Assembly (NCBI GenBank): GCA_024516035.1
Contig: CM044958.1
Span: 46,759,205-46,823,204, forward strand
Origin: Bactericera cockerelli
Taxonomy: Eukaryota; Arthropoda; Insecta; Hemiptera; Triozidae
Direction: 5' to 3'
Length of the DNA: 64,000 nucleotides
The position numbers and the translations under genes are program-made. The notes under the pieces were generated by a model. That model was not told where the DNA came from, did no database searches, and saw only the letters and a program-made list of their open reading frames with translations. This document shows, one piece after another, positions 52,304 through 62,153 of this stretch (the first letter of the stretch is position 1; each line of letters begins with the position of its first letter).

Positions 52304-55300
52304 ATGTTACGAAAATTGAAATTTTGTAAGAATTGTAAGTTGTATTTCTCAAAAAGAAACCATTTTAATGTATGTGAAAATTTAAAAATGAATTCTAACT
52401 GTGAAAAATTGATTTCAGCATTAAAAAACAGTATAGTTGTTTATAACATAAAAAATTCAAAGTATAAGAATGTTGAACTTTTTTTAAGAAAGTATTGTAA
52501 AAAATTTTTTTTGGACAAAACAGCAGAATTATTAAAAGAAAGGTATAGTTTCAAATTTAATGTTTATTTTATATGTCATTACAAAAAAATTGGTGATTTG
52601 TATATTCAAAGAGAATTTAATTTTAAAACAAAGAATTTTATTATAACAAAAAGTGTTGATTTAGAGGAGACATGGTTTGAAATTGTAGATAAATTAAAAC
52701 GAGAAATGGTAGACTTTGAGGTTCAAGGTAGTGGCTGGACTTTGAGCTCTATTGATTCTCTTCAGCTACGGTATTCCGTCTATCAACCAATTAAAGGTAG
52801 TTCATATATCCCACTCCCCAAACAAATTAAGAAGACACGATCAATAATAAATTTTAAAAATAGAGATGATTTTTGTTTTATATATGCCATCCTCTCCAAA
52901 CATGTTAAAAAGATTAAATCAAAAAAAAGCTTTGAACCATATATGAATATGTACAACTGGGATAATCTTAAATGGCCTATGTGTGTTGACAACATAAAAA
53001 CATTTGAGTGTCAAAATCCTCACACTAGTGTTAATGTATTTTTTATTGAAGATGATGCATATATTAAACCTTACCGCTTGTCAAAAAAAACAAAACATGA
53101 TCATTTTGATTTGTTACTATTAATTAATCAAAATAAGTCACACTTTACATATATTAAAAATTTTGAGAGATTAATAGCTCCACAGCTGCCTATGAGTATT
53201 AAAAAATTAAAAAAAAAGATACATGTGTGTAAGAAATGTATTTTACCCTTCTTAACAGAAAAAAGTTTAGTTTTACACAAATGTTTATCAAAAACTATAA
53301 CAAATTTTTCAATAAATAATACTATCCCTATAAAATTAAAACTTTCAAGATCATTATTCATATTTGAGTATCCAAATCATTCTTTTAAAAATTGTATTTT
53401 ATATGGCTCAGACAAAATGTCTAAAACTTATGATTGGACTGGTCTGGAAGAGTATTCAACAATACAACAAGTTGTGAGTTTTGAAAAAAAAAATGATATA
53501 TCAATCAACTTATTCGGTCTTGATGATAGAAAAAAAAACATTATTATAATAAAATCATGTTTACTGGAAAAGACAGTACATTTTGATCTTCTCTTAACAA
53601 CAAATGATGAGGGTATTTCATATTTCTCATATATAAAAGACTTAAATAAATTTCTTTTCCGTTTTATTTCGAAATCAAAAAACAGAAAATATATTTGTAA
53701 ATTATGTTTTAGTAACTTTTCTAATCCAGAGTATTTAGATTCCCATAAAAAAGATTGTATATTAAATCCTCCGGTAATTGCACAGATGCCAGTAAAAGGT
53801 GAAAATATTTTAAAATTTAAAAATTTTCAAAACGAGCAGCATATCCCCTTTGTCATATATTTAGATTTCGAATGTTTGTTATTGAAAGTTGATACTTGTG
53901 AACCATCCCCAAGCAAATCATTTTCTGTTCAGTTTCAAAATCATAAACCGTATGCTTTTGCATATTACATAGTTAGTACTGATGAAAAAAAAAATAAATT
54001 TGTATCATACACGGCTGAGAGTGAATCGGATGATGTAGTACAAATCTTTTATGATAACATTGTGAGAGATGTTAAAGAAATAGATGATTACTATCAACAA
54101 GTTCAACCCCTCAACTTAACAATTGATGATTATGAAAGGTTTGAAAATACAACAAAATGTGAGCATTGTTTTTGCTCCTTTAATGAAAAAAATATTAAGG
54201 TTCGTGATCATTATCATTTTGATGATGGTAACAAGACTGGACGTTTAAGAAAAATTCTCTGTCAAACATGTAATTTGAATTTTCAGAGGGCAAAATTTGT
54301 TCCAATATTTGCTCATAATCTTTCCGGTTATGATGGACACTTTATTATGTAAAGGATTAGGTTATGATGATAAACCTATTCACATAGTGCCAAGCACAAG
54401 TGAAAAATACATTTCCTTTAGTAAACGTATTACAAATAATATATCCTTACGCTTTGTGGATACTTTTAGATTCATGGCAAGCAGTTTAGATGCATTAGTA
54501 AAAACTTTACCAAAAAATAATTTGAAACATATAAACAAATATTTTCGTAAACCGAAATATGTCAACCTTATGATGAGAAAAGGAGTGTTTTGTTATGATT
54601 ACTTAGATGATTTTGAAAAGTTGAATGAAACGGAACTTCCAAGGATAGAAGATTTCTATTCTAAACTCTATGATCAGAATATTACAGATGATGATTATCA
54701 ACATGCTTTGAATGTTTGGACATGTTTCAAATGTAAAACATTAAAAGACTACTCTAATTTATATCTTAAATCTGATGTTCTACTGCTTACTGAAGTTTTT
54801 GAATCGTTTCGAAATTTATGTCTTGAAATTTATGAGCTAGATCCTGCTTGGTACTATAGCATACCGGGATTGGCTTTGGATGCTATGTTGAAAAAAAACT
54901 AATGTTGAAGTTGAACTTCTGACTGATATTTCAATGTATATATTCTTTGAACGAGCTATCCGCGGAGGAATCAGTCAATGTGTACATAGGTATGCAGACT
55001 GTAATAATCCATACTTAGGATCAAAGTATGATGCAGAACAGGCAAATTCATACTTGACATATGTCGATGCTAACAACCTTTATGGTTATGCAATGTGTAA
55101 AAAAACATCCTCAAAAAAATTTTGAGTGGCTCTCCGCAAGTGAGATACACACAATTGAAAAAACAATCTATGATTTGAATGAAGATGATGATATAGGATA
55201 CTTTTTAGAAGTTGATGTTGAGTACCCATCACATCTTCATGATATGCATAATGACTTACCATTTTTATGTGAAAAAAAGAAACCAATGAATTCGAAGAGT

Positions 55301-56307
55301 GACAAATTACTCACAACATTAGAACCTAAGGTCCGATATGTAACTCACTATCTTATATTACAACAGGCCTTAGAAAATGGTTTAATTTTAAAAAAGTTCA
55401 CAGAGGATTAAAATTTTTTCAAAGTAAATGGATAGAACCATATGTCATTTTAAATTCGGATTTGCGCAGGAGGACATCTTGTGAATTCCGTAAGAGTTTT
55501 TATAAGCTAATGGTCAACTCAGTGTTCGGAAAGCTCATGGAGGGGGTAAGAAATAGATTAAATTGTAGATTAGTTACAAAATGGGAACAGGTTAGAAGAA
55601 TAATTGCAAAACCCACGTTTTTAGATTTCACCATTTTTAATGAAAATCTTGTTCTTATGAAAATAATGCAGCAAAAAATAAAGTTTAACAAATCTATTTT
55701 CGCAGGAGCATCAATATTAGAACAGAGTAAAATTAAAATGTATGATTTCCACTACAATGTTATATGTAAAAAATTTGGTTTTGACAAAGTCAAATTATTA
55801 TACATGGATACTGACAGCTTTTTTTATAAAATTGAGACTGAAGATATTTATAAATCATTTAGAAAAATAAAAAAACATCTTGATACTAGTGATTATCCTT
55901 CAGATCATTTTAGTGGTCTTCATAGCAATAAAAATAAAAAAGTTGTTGGAAAATTTAAGGATGAACTTAATGGTGCTATACTATATAAATTTGTTGGATT
56001 GGCAAGCAAACTTTATGCATACAAATTGGAAGATAATTCTGAACACAAAAAAGCCAAGGGGGTAAAAACTTACATAACCACTCATCATATTAATTTTGAG
56101 AATTACATTGAATGTTTAATTGAGGAAAAAGATATGTACAGAAAAATGAATAATATTGTTTCTAAAGAACATAATATAATGACAGTTACAACAAATAAAC
56201 GAGTACTGTATTTTAAAGACGACAAACGATTCCCCCTTCCTAACAAAATTGATACATTAGCTTATGGTCACTATAAAATTGATAAATATATGAACAGTAC
56301 TTCATAA
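52304..56307 (+). pseudogene. Polinton protein-primed DNA polymerase B, frameshifted
   Basis: It replicates the element from its protein-primed ends. The N-terminal part holds Cys/His fingers (CKNCKLYF; CKKCILPF; CKLCFSNF). The exonuclease motifs are YLDFEC (Exo I), SGYDGHF (Exo II) and YLKSDVLLL (Exo III). Polymerase motifs are YVDANNLYGYA (A), KLMVNSVFGK (B) and YMDTDSF (C). All key residues are present. The frame changes four times: near 54345, near 54895 (A7-A8 run), near 55100 (A7 run) and near 55395 (A6 run). Three of the four lie in A runs, so assembly error is as likely as decay. I prefer the ATG at 52304, because the in-frame ATG at 52244 lies in duplicated exon flank. Confidence 0.9.
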
Positions 56308-56431
56308 AAGCTTGTTCAGAAGAGACGTTTGTTTCCCAGTCAAGTATAATATAAAATAGAATAAAATATTGTTTTATTAATTTGAATAGTATAATTATCA
56401 CAATTTAACCAAACTCAATTTTTATAACAAC

Positions 56432-57019
56432 ATGGAACATTACATTTTTCGATTGAATTCTTTCAAAAATCATGAAAATAAATTTAAAGTAAAATGTGAA
56501 GATTTAGCCTTAGCAGGATTTTATTATTCAGGAGTGAGTGATGAAGTTATATGTTTTAAATGTGGTTTAAGACTTTTTCAATGGAAAATAGGTGATGATC
56601 CAACTGCTGAACATGATAAATATAGTTTAAAATGTTTTGATACGGGCTGTTGTAAGGAAAGTGTACAAATTTGTCTAACAGTAACTAATTTCAGTAATAA
56701 ACTTGATCAAATACGTTTTATAAGAAGAATAATGCAGAATGATAACTATCGAGAGCTATTCCATCAAGAAAGTAGAGAAGCTTTGAATGATACTTTTGAT
56801 AAAGTAATGAAGAAAATGGAAGGTAGAATATTGAACTATGTGAAACATAATCATATAGTTGGATTATGTTTACTTGCAAATTGTAACAATCATAATAAGT
56901 CATACCCTCTTCCTTGTAATTGTGAATGGCTAACACAACGAATTAATCTCATTATCTATCACTTGGGAAATTACTATCATTATATGATGAAAGAGAGGGA
57001 TGACTATTATGATATATAA
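56432..57019 (+). CDS. BIR-domain protein (candidate inhibitor of apoptosis) in the Polinton
   Basis: 195 residues. Residues 7-68 form a single BIR: RLNSFKN at the start, GFYYSG at 29-34 and the zinc ligands C41, C44, H61 and C68 with exact BIR spacing (CX2C, X16, H, X6, C), W51 and DDP in between. BIR proteins bind caspases or IAP antagonists; baculovirus IAPs block insect apoptosis. The C-terminal part has CLLANC, then LPCNC, which may be a worn RING but lacks the full ligand set. It lies between polymerase and the unknown gene on the plus strand. By inference it keeps infected cells alive; binding is untested. Capture from an insect host or virus is possible. Confidence 0.88.
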   Translation: MEHYIFRLNSFKNHENKFKVKCEDLALAGFYYSGVSDEVICFKCGLRLFQWKIGDDPTAEHDKYSLKCFDTGCCKESVQICLTVTNFSNKLDQIRFIRRIMQNDNYRELFHQESREALNDTFDKVMKKMEGRILNYVKHNHIVGLCLLANCNNHNKSYPLPCNCEWLTQRINLIIYHLGNYYHYMMKERDDYYDI

Positions 57020-57113
57020 ATGTATCACAAAGCTTTAAGTTGTTAGTTCTCTTGTTTACCTTAATCATATTGTGTGACAATAAGTAAATCGTTTTTTTTC
57101 TTCCCCTTATAAA

Positions 57114-57821
57114 ATGATTGTTATATGTGATGTACAATTTTTTAGAAATAACGATAAGTCCATTATTTTAAAGAGTTTTTCATGTTGCGAACTATTTAAT
57201 AGTAATGATATTATAGATCATTTTGTGTTTAAACCACCATTCCCGTTCAGCGATCTTAATCTTACAAGACGGGCTGAGGCACGTCATGTAACACATTTTT
57301 ATCATCATATCAATTGGGATGAAGGTTTTATACCTTACAATGATATGTCTGCATTACTTCGATCATATTTATCTAATGCTACAGAAGTAATTGTTAAGGG
57401 TGATGAAAAAGTTAAATTTATCAATTCTGTTCTACATAAAAATTTATGTTATGATGTTGAAAAACTAAATTGTCCTAAGTTGAAGGATTTGAAAGCTGGA
57501 TATTCCTTCTTTTCATCACCACCTGTTAGCAGTTTGAATGTTAAGGTTCTAAGAACCTGGTTGAATAATTTGTTTAAAAATTCAATGGAACGAGTTGATT
57601 CTTCAATAAAATCGTTTAACTCCTCTGAACTATCACTCATGAAAAGTCATGATATCTATTTCTTACCAGCTCATTTTCTTATCGATAAAATGGAGAGAGA
57701 TAATTTGAAAAATTGTTTGAAATTTTTACCACCCCATTTGGCAAATGATATTTCCATTAAAAAATATGTTTACTCTGATGATGGGTGGGATGAACCAGAT
57801 TTGAATTGGGGTTCAGCATGA
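57114..57821 (+). CDS. Conserved Polinton-associated protein, possibly degenerate DEDD nuclease
   Basis: 235 residues, intact. The start MIVICDVQFF, then FKPPFPFSDL, HHINWDEGF and a later IVKGDEKVKFI and YDVEKLNCPKL, resembles a family I associate with insect mobile DNA, with an RNase H-like fold suggested by the DVQ strand and YDVEKL. The first acidic pair expected in an active exonuclease (DxE) is DxQ here, so catalysis is doubtful. It is the last plus-strand gene before the convergent spacer. The family assignment is from memory and weak. Confidence 0.5.
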   Translation: MIVICDVQFFRNNDKSIILKSFSCCELFNSNDIIDHFVFKPPFPFSDLNLTRRAEARHVTHFYHHINWDEGFIPYNDMSALLRSYLSNATEVIVKGDEKVKFINSVLHKNLCYDVEKLNCPKLKDLKAGYSFFSSPPVSSLNVKVLRTWLNNLFKNSMERVDSSIKSFNSSELSLMKSHDIYFLPAHFLIDKMERDNLKNCLKFLPPHLANDISIKKYVYSDDGWDEPDLNWGSA

Positions 57822-58223
57822 AATCATGTTAAAAAATGTTTCTGTTTTATATAAACTAGAATTGTTTAATCATGTTCATACATGTTTATTTCATAAATAC
57901 GTGTAATCTTCTTTATAACATATCTCTTATTATCTTTGATATTAAGAAACACGATTGTTCAAGGTTATTGTATAGCAAAGAGAACATGTTAAAACATGTT
58001 TTTGCTTTAAATAAACTTGTATTGTTGAATAATCATTTATATACCTGTTTTTCTATAAACATATTTTATCTTGTTTAAATTCTATCTTTTTTATCTTTGT
58101 CATTTAGAATCATGATTGTATATATAGTCAATAAGAACATAAACTTTTTGTTTAAATATTAATATTATAATACTATATTCACATTCTAATCATAAAAACA
58201 TGTTTTTCTTTACATCTTAAATT
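57822..58223. terminator. Convergent spacer with tandem AT-rich repeats
   Basis: It lies between the stops of the 57114 gene and the integrase. It contains repeated blocks: CATGTTAAAAAATGTTTCTG followed by TTTATATAAACTAGAATTG, and later CATGTTAAAACATGTTTTTG with TTTAAATAAACTTGTATTG, about 140 bp apart. AATAAA-like signals occur for both directions. It probably holds the polyadenylation sites of both transcription blocks. Confidence 0.5.
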
Positions 58224-59162
58224 TTATTTCAGATCTGATATAGGTAGCCATTGATTTTCATCATTGTTAAATCCTAAATATTTAACTAACACTTTGTTCC
58301 CACGCTTTTTCAAAATCTTTTCAATTAGATATACATTGGCATGGTTGGTTGCTAAAAGTTCTTGTTCATAGAATGCACCTTTGATGGGATTTTTTTTTAG
58401 ATCTTCAATATAATATACCCGTGGAAAAGTTTTACCAACTTTTATTATTTTAAACAATTCATTGCTCCAGTTTGGTAAATAACCTTTATCAAAAACTTGT
58501 TTCTGTTTTGAAATTCGAACAATACTACCAACATTAAATTTTGGTTTACCTTTAATTACTTGTTTTGGTTTATTTAATCGTAAGAAAACAGAAGCTTCAT
58601 TATGATTATTAACATCTTTGGGTGCTAAATTTATTGTACGATGTCTGGAACTGTTATAAATATTTACCAATTTTGGAAGTAATTTAACCCATTTATGATT
58701 ACCCTGAACACCGAATTCAATCCACATCTTTGATTTAAGTGTACGATTGAATCTTTCAACAATTGCAGCTTTGATATTACTGAAAGTTGTATAATGAATG
58801 ATGTTATACTTCTTCATCAACATTTGAAAAGGTTTTCCCATAAATTCTGTTCCATTGTCTGATTGAACATGCTTTGGTATTCTTGATTTAGATAATTTTT
58901 TTAAAATATTTTCCATCTCCTTTGCAACTTCTACAGATGATTTCGATTTTAAGGCTGAACAATAAGCAAATTTTGAGAAACAATTTATGCAGGTAAGTAT
59001 ATACTTGTAATTATTATTATCATTAGCATATGGTATCATTTCAACTAAATCAACTTGAAATAAATCTGACAATCCTCTTAAAATTGTGTGACGTCTTGGA
59101 TATATTCTGCGAGCAGGAGAATGTAATTCTTCAACAAGTTTTCTTTTCTCAATTTTCTTCAT
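58224..59162 (-). CDS. Polinton integrase with C-terminal chromodomain
   Basis: 312 residues from the ATG at 59160-59162. The retroviral-type core shows D38 (FQVDLVEM), D102 (QSDNGTEF) and E136 (AAIVERFNR), the D,D(33-35)E spacing of active enzymes. The C-terminus, YLIEKILKKRGNKVLVKYLG followed by NQWLP, is a chromodomain, which can direct insertion to marked chromatin. It joins element ends to target DNA with a short duplication. It follows the coiled-coil gene by a few bases, so both probably share a transcript. No N-terminal HHCC finger was recognised, perhaps because the protein starts after it. Confidence 0.92.
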   Translation of the reverse strand: MKKIEKRKLVEELHSPARRIYPRRHTILRGLSDLFQVDLVEMIPYANDNNNYKYILTCINCFSKFAYCSALKSKSSVEVAKEMENILKKLSKSRIPKHVQSDNGTEFMGKPFQMLMKKYNIIHYTTFSNIKAAIVERFNRTLKSKMWIEFGVQGNHKWVKLLPKLVNIYNSSRHRTINLAPKDVNNHNEASVFLRLNKPKQVIKGKPKFNVGSIVRISKQKQVFDKGYLPNWSNELFKIIKVGKTFPRVYYIEDLKKNPIKGAFYEQELLATNHANVYLIEKILKKRGNKVLVKYLGFNNDENQWLPISDLK

Positions 59163-59168
59163 TATCAA

Positions 59169-60023
59169 TTAACCAGAACCAGAATATTGTTTTCTAAATT
59201 CATTAGTACCCATATTTTTATAGTCTACAAATGGTTTTACAATTGTCGGTTGTATTTCCGTACCCCCAGCAATCATATCAAATGAAGTTGCAAATTCCAT
59301 GTCTTCTTCAGATGTAATATCTTTCTTCATAGGACTTTCATTTTTTATATTATCTTTACTTACACCACTAATTTTTTTATTGATTTCCATGATTTTACTA
59401 TTAAGGGTATTAGTTATTCTAACAGCTAGATCATTTATTTTTTTCTTTTCATTTTCAACATGTTGATCAATGGAAGATTTTAATTGTATATAATCTTCAT
59501 CAGTTTTTTTACGTAATAAGTAAATATCCTGGATATTTTTTTCGATTGATTTTTTAATGTCACCGCTTATGAAAATAATGTCATCCAACGAACTGGTTAT
59601 TATATTTATTTTACTTTCTGAAATCTCCCATTTCTCTTCAAATATCTTTTTTGAAACATAACGATTTTGAATATCATGCAAACTTTGCATAACATTTTCA
59701 TTAGATGTAGTTATATCATTTTTTATGTTATTTAATATTATATCATTTTTTTCTTTTTCTACAAAACTATTTTTATATGCTTTAGAAATAAAATGATCTT
59801 TCAGTTTTTCTATTTGTCCATTTGATGGAATTTTTCCATAGTCTAATTTAATATTTTTAACTTCTGAAAATAATTTTTGATAGTTTGAAATAATTTCAGA
59901 AAGCTCGTTTGACGATTTTCTTTTCCAAGCTTTATTAAATGTATGATGGAGTTCACTTTCCCCAAAGTAGTTTCTTAAATGTTTCATAACTCTATTAATG
60001 TATAATAATGATAGAAAACGCAT
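59169..60023 (-). CDS. Polinton coiled-coil protein with candidate protease site
   Basis: 284 residues of unknown function. Residues about 40-225 are highly charged and helical with heptad-like spacing. The C-terminus is more open. M250-I-A-G-G-T255 contains IAGG followed by T, fitting the (M/I/L)XGG-X consensus of adenovirus-type proteases, so it may be a virion protein processed by the protease encoded at 62153-62857. It could be a fibre-like, core or scaffold protein. The start could also be an internal Met (M13). Confidence 0.65.
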   Translation of the reverse strand: MRFLSLLYINRVMKHLRNYFGESELHHTFNKAWKRKSSNELSEIISNYQKLFSEVKNIKLDYGKIPSNGQIEKLKDHFISKAYKNSFVEKEKNDIILNNIKNDITTSNENVMQSLHDIQNRYVSKKIFEEKWEISESKINIITSSLDDIIFISGDIKKSIEKNIQDIYLLRKKTDEDYIQLKSSIDQHVENEKKKINDLAVRITNTLNSKIMEINKKISGVSKDNIKNESPMKKDITSEEDMEFATSFDMIAGGTEIQPTIVKPFVDYKNMGTNEFRKQYSGSG

Positions 60024-60070
60024 ACTTTTATACTTATTTATATATTATTTTTATTTCTTGTAACTATCTA

Positions 60071-61291
60071 TTACATTACTTTTTGTATAGTATTTGTTAA
60101 AGGATACAATTTAATTAATGAATCATGTATTATTAAAGCGAACAGGGTTGTATTGTCTGGTGCTTGTTTTGCAAGTTCATATTCTACACGAATATCAACT
60201 GTGCTAGAATGTTTCCATAATTCTGATTGTCTACTTGTATCCACAATACATAATGGTGCCTCATTTTTAAAACTTTCAAAATCTAAAAATGGTTCCCCAA
60301 TTTTATTATAATATGATTCTTGAAATGAACAATACATGAGGTATAAAATTAAGTACCTACTCTTATCCATATCTAGATTTAAACTTTCATATGGATATGA
60401 ATCTGAATTAAGATATACTTTTAAATTTTTCAAGTTTATATGATCAAATTTGGAGGGGTCTTTTTTAAAACTATTCTCTCTATCCGTTTGAAATCCAAAT
60501 ATAATATAACGAGGTTTTTCAAGTTGGTTTGATGTTTTGATTTGCCAGTTTCCTTCTGTTGTTTTGGGTATATTTGGATAGTAATTCAAATTCCATTTCT
60601 TAAATGCTATATTGATTGGAATATTCTTTTTATACTTTGATAATAACTCAAGTCTGAGTGAATCATTTACTTGTACGTGTGGCATTTTCCATAAAATTTT
60701 GGACAGTATAACTTTAGCATCCGTAACACTGGTTGATAACAACGCATCCTTACAATTCTTGGCTCTCATTAAAATTAAATCTAAACGTTGGTTTAGAATT
60801 ATCTTGTCATAGCTTTCAGCGAAACCAAGTATAAATTTTAATGGTATAAAACCGCTGAAAGAAAAGTCTGATTTATTGAGGAGTTTATTTTTTCCCCAAC
60901 CTAAAACTTCATATTTTTTACTCTCATTCTGAGAATAAGAAGGGTATGCCTTTAATGTTGAAGTTATACCAACATTTTTACAAGTATCAACTTCAATTGA
61001 GTTAATTTCAAGTCGAATCTCATTAAACAAATAACATAACCCATTATTAGTGAAATCAATTGCAGCATTATTGTCTAATGCTGAACCATCTTCTTTAGTG
61101 ATCTTTCCTTCCAAGTAAATTCCAGATTCACTCACCAAGAGATATGCAGACTCCTGGTTAATATTAATTATAACATTATCAGCAGAGTCAAGACTAATTG
61201 TTGTGAATGGACCATAGGAATGAACTTCATATCGTGTTATTTTTTCATCAAAATTGACGGTACTGTTAATATTTAAAATATTGTTATTCAT
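60071..61291 (-). CDS. Candidate Polinton major capsid protein (double jelly roll)
   Basis: 406 residues, beta-rich throughout: YEVHSYGPFTTISLD, LCYLFNEIRLEINSIEVDT, then SGFIPLKFILGFAESYDKII and QRLDLILMRA. The position directly downstream of the penton-like gene, the length and the LFNEIRLEIN and IPLKFILGF patterns match insect Polinton capsid proteins as I know them. It would build the hexons of an icosahedral particle. The ATG overlaps the stop of the small upstream gene by ATGA. A structure prediction would settle the fold. Confidence 0.65.
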   Translation of the reverse strand: MNNNILNINSTVNFDEKITRYEVHSYGPFTTISLDSADNVIININQESAYLLVSESGIYLEGKITKEDGSALDNNAAIDFTNNGLCYLFNEIRLEINSIEVDTCKNVGITSTLKAYPSYSQNESKKYEVLGWGKNKLLNKSDFSFSGFIPLKFILGFAESYDKIILNQRLDLILMRAKNCKDALLSTSVTDAKVILSKILWKMPHVQVNDSLRLELLSKYKKNIPINIAFKKWNLNYYPNIPKTTEGNWQIKTSNQLEKPRYIIFGFQTDRENSFKKDPSKFDHINLKNLKVYLNSDSYPYESLNLDMDKSRYLILYLMYCSFQESYYNKIGEPFLDFESFKNEAPLCIVDTSRQSELWKHSSTVDIRVEYELAKQAPDNTTLFALIIHDSLIKLYPLTNTIQKVM

Positions 61292-61470
61292 TTTTTATGT
61301 TTTAGGGTATATCCAAGGGTTTTCAATATGTAAATACTTTTTTTGGTTAGATTTAGTGACCTCCTTTTTTTCAACGTATGTACCTTCCTTTCCACGGTTT
61401 GTATCTGTTTGCTCTCATAAGCTTCTAACTGTTTCCTTTTATTTGTTTTTTTAAAGGGTATCACAATCAT
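61288..61470 (-). CDS. Small basic protein between penton and capsid genes
   Basis: 60 residues, about one third Lys/Arg (KKTNKRKQLE; VERKVHTLKKRRS). It overlaps the penton gene by ATGA at 61467-61470 and the capsid gene by ATGA at 61288-61291, which makes it likely real. It could be a DNA-condensing core peptide, but there is no family match. Confidence 0.6.
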   Translation of the reverse strand: MIVIPFKKTNKRKQLEAYESKQIQTVERKVHTLKKRRSLNLTKKSIYILKTLGYTLKHKK

Positions 61471-62153
61471 GCTAATTTCAGATGTAGCTCAATAGATATC
61501 TCTTCACCTCTAAAATTTATTAAATTACGATCCTCATCAGTAAGTTTTATACTTATATTGTCTATTTCTTCAACAGTTATAGGAAGATAAGTTATATTCA
61601 TAGGTGAATCCACTATTCTGAATCCAGGTGGTGTTGTTATAAAACATTTATATACACAGTTTGATGGTACACCATTATTGAATGATCCTGAAACTATATT
61701 TACCTCAACATTTATCGTGTTGATGCGTGATATTTTCAATAACTCTTTCGATACGGTAATTTTCTCAGGTTCAATTTCTTCATGAGGCATGCCGAATAAA
61801 GTTCCGATAGTATTTGATGTTGTAAAATCTACTCGATTTTTGCACCAGAAAACGCATTTTAATGTGTTAGGATTTGGTATAATACTAACCGAATTTTCAC
61901 CCAATTCCTCTTTTAAAACATCTTCTATATCTGCTAGTTCGTAGGTACCTGTTTCAATATTAATATTTTTCCATATTCCTTCAAATGTTTTATATTTAAA
62001 ATTACAATTATTATCATCAACGTTTGGTATACTATTGTATACTTGAAAATGAGTTAATCCAAGTACAGCGTTTGATGAGACTTTTAATGGAGGAAATATT
62101 TGGCAGGTGAATTCAGAAGTTTCACCTGTCAAATGAAATACTCTTCCAGCCAT
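61467..62153 (-). CDS. Polinton penton-like minor capsid protein (single jelly roll)
   Basis: 228 residues. GTYELADIEDVLKEEL, NTLKCVFWCKNRVDF, INVEVNIVSGSFNNG, and the C-terminal INFRGEEISIELHLK are hallmarks of the penton/minor capsid protein of insect Polintons and adintoviruses. It would form the five-fold vertices. The start ATG overlaps the protease stop as TAATG. Confidence 0.82.
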   Translation of the reverse strand: MAGRVFHLTGETSEFTCQIFPPLKVSSNAVLGLTHFQVYNSIPNVDDNNCNFKYKTFEGIWKNINIETGTYELADIEDVLKEELGENSVSIIPNPNTLKCVFWCKNRVDFTTSNTIGTLFGMPHEEIEPEKITVSKELLKISRINTINVEVNIVSGSFNNGVPSNCVYKCFITTPPGFRIVDSPMNITYLPITVEEIDNISIKLTDEDRNLINFRGEEISIELHLKLA

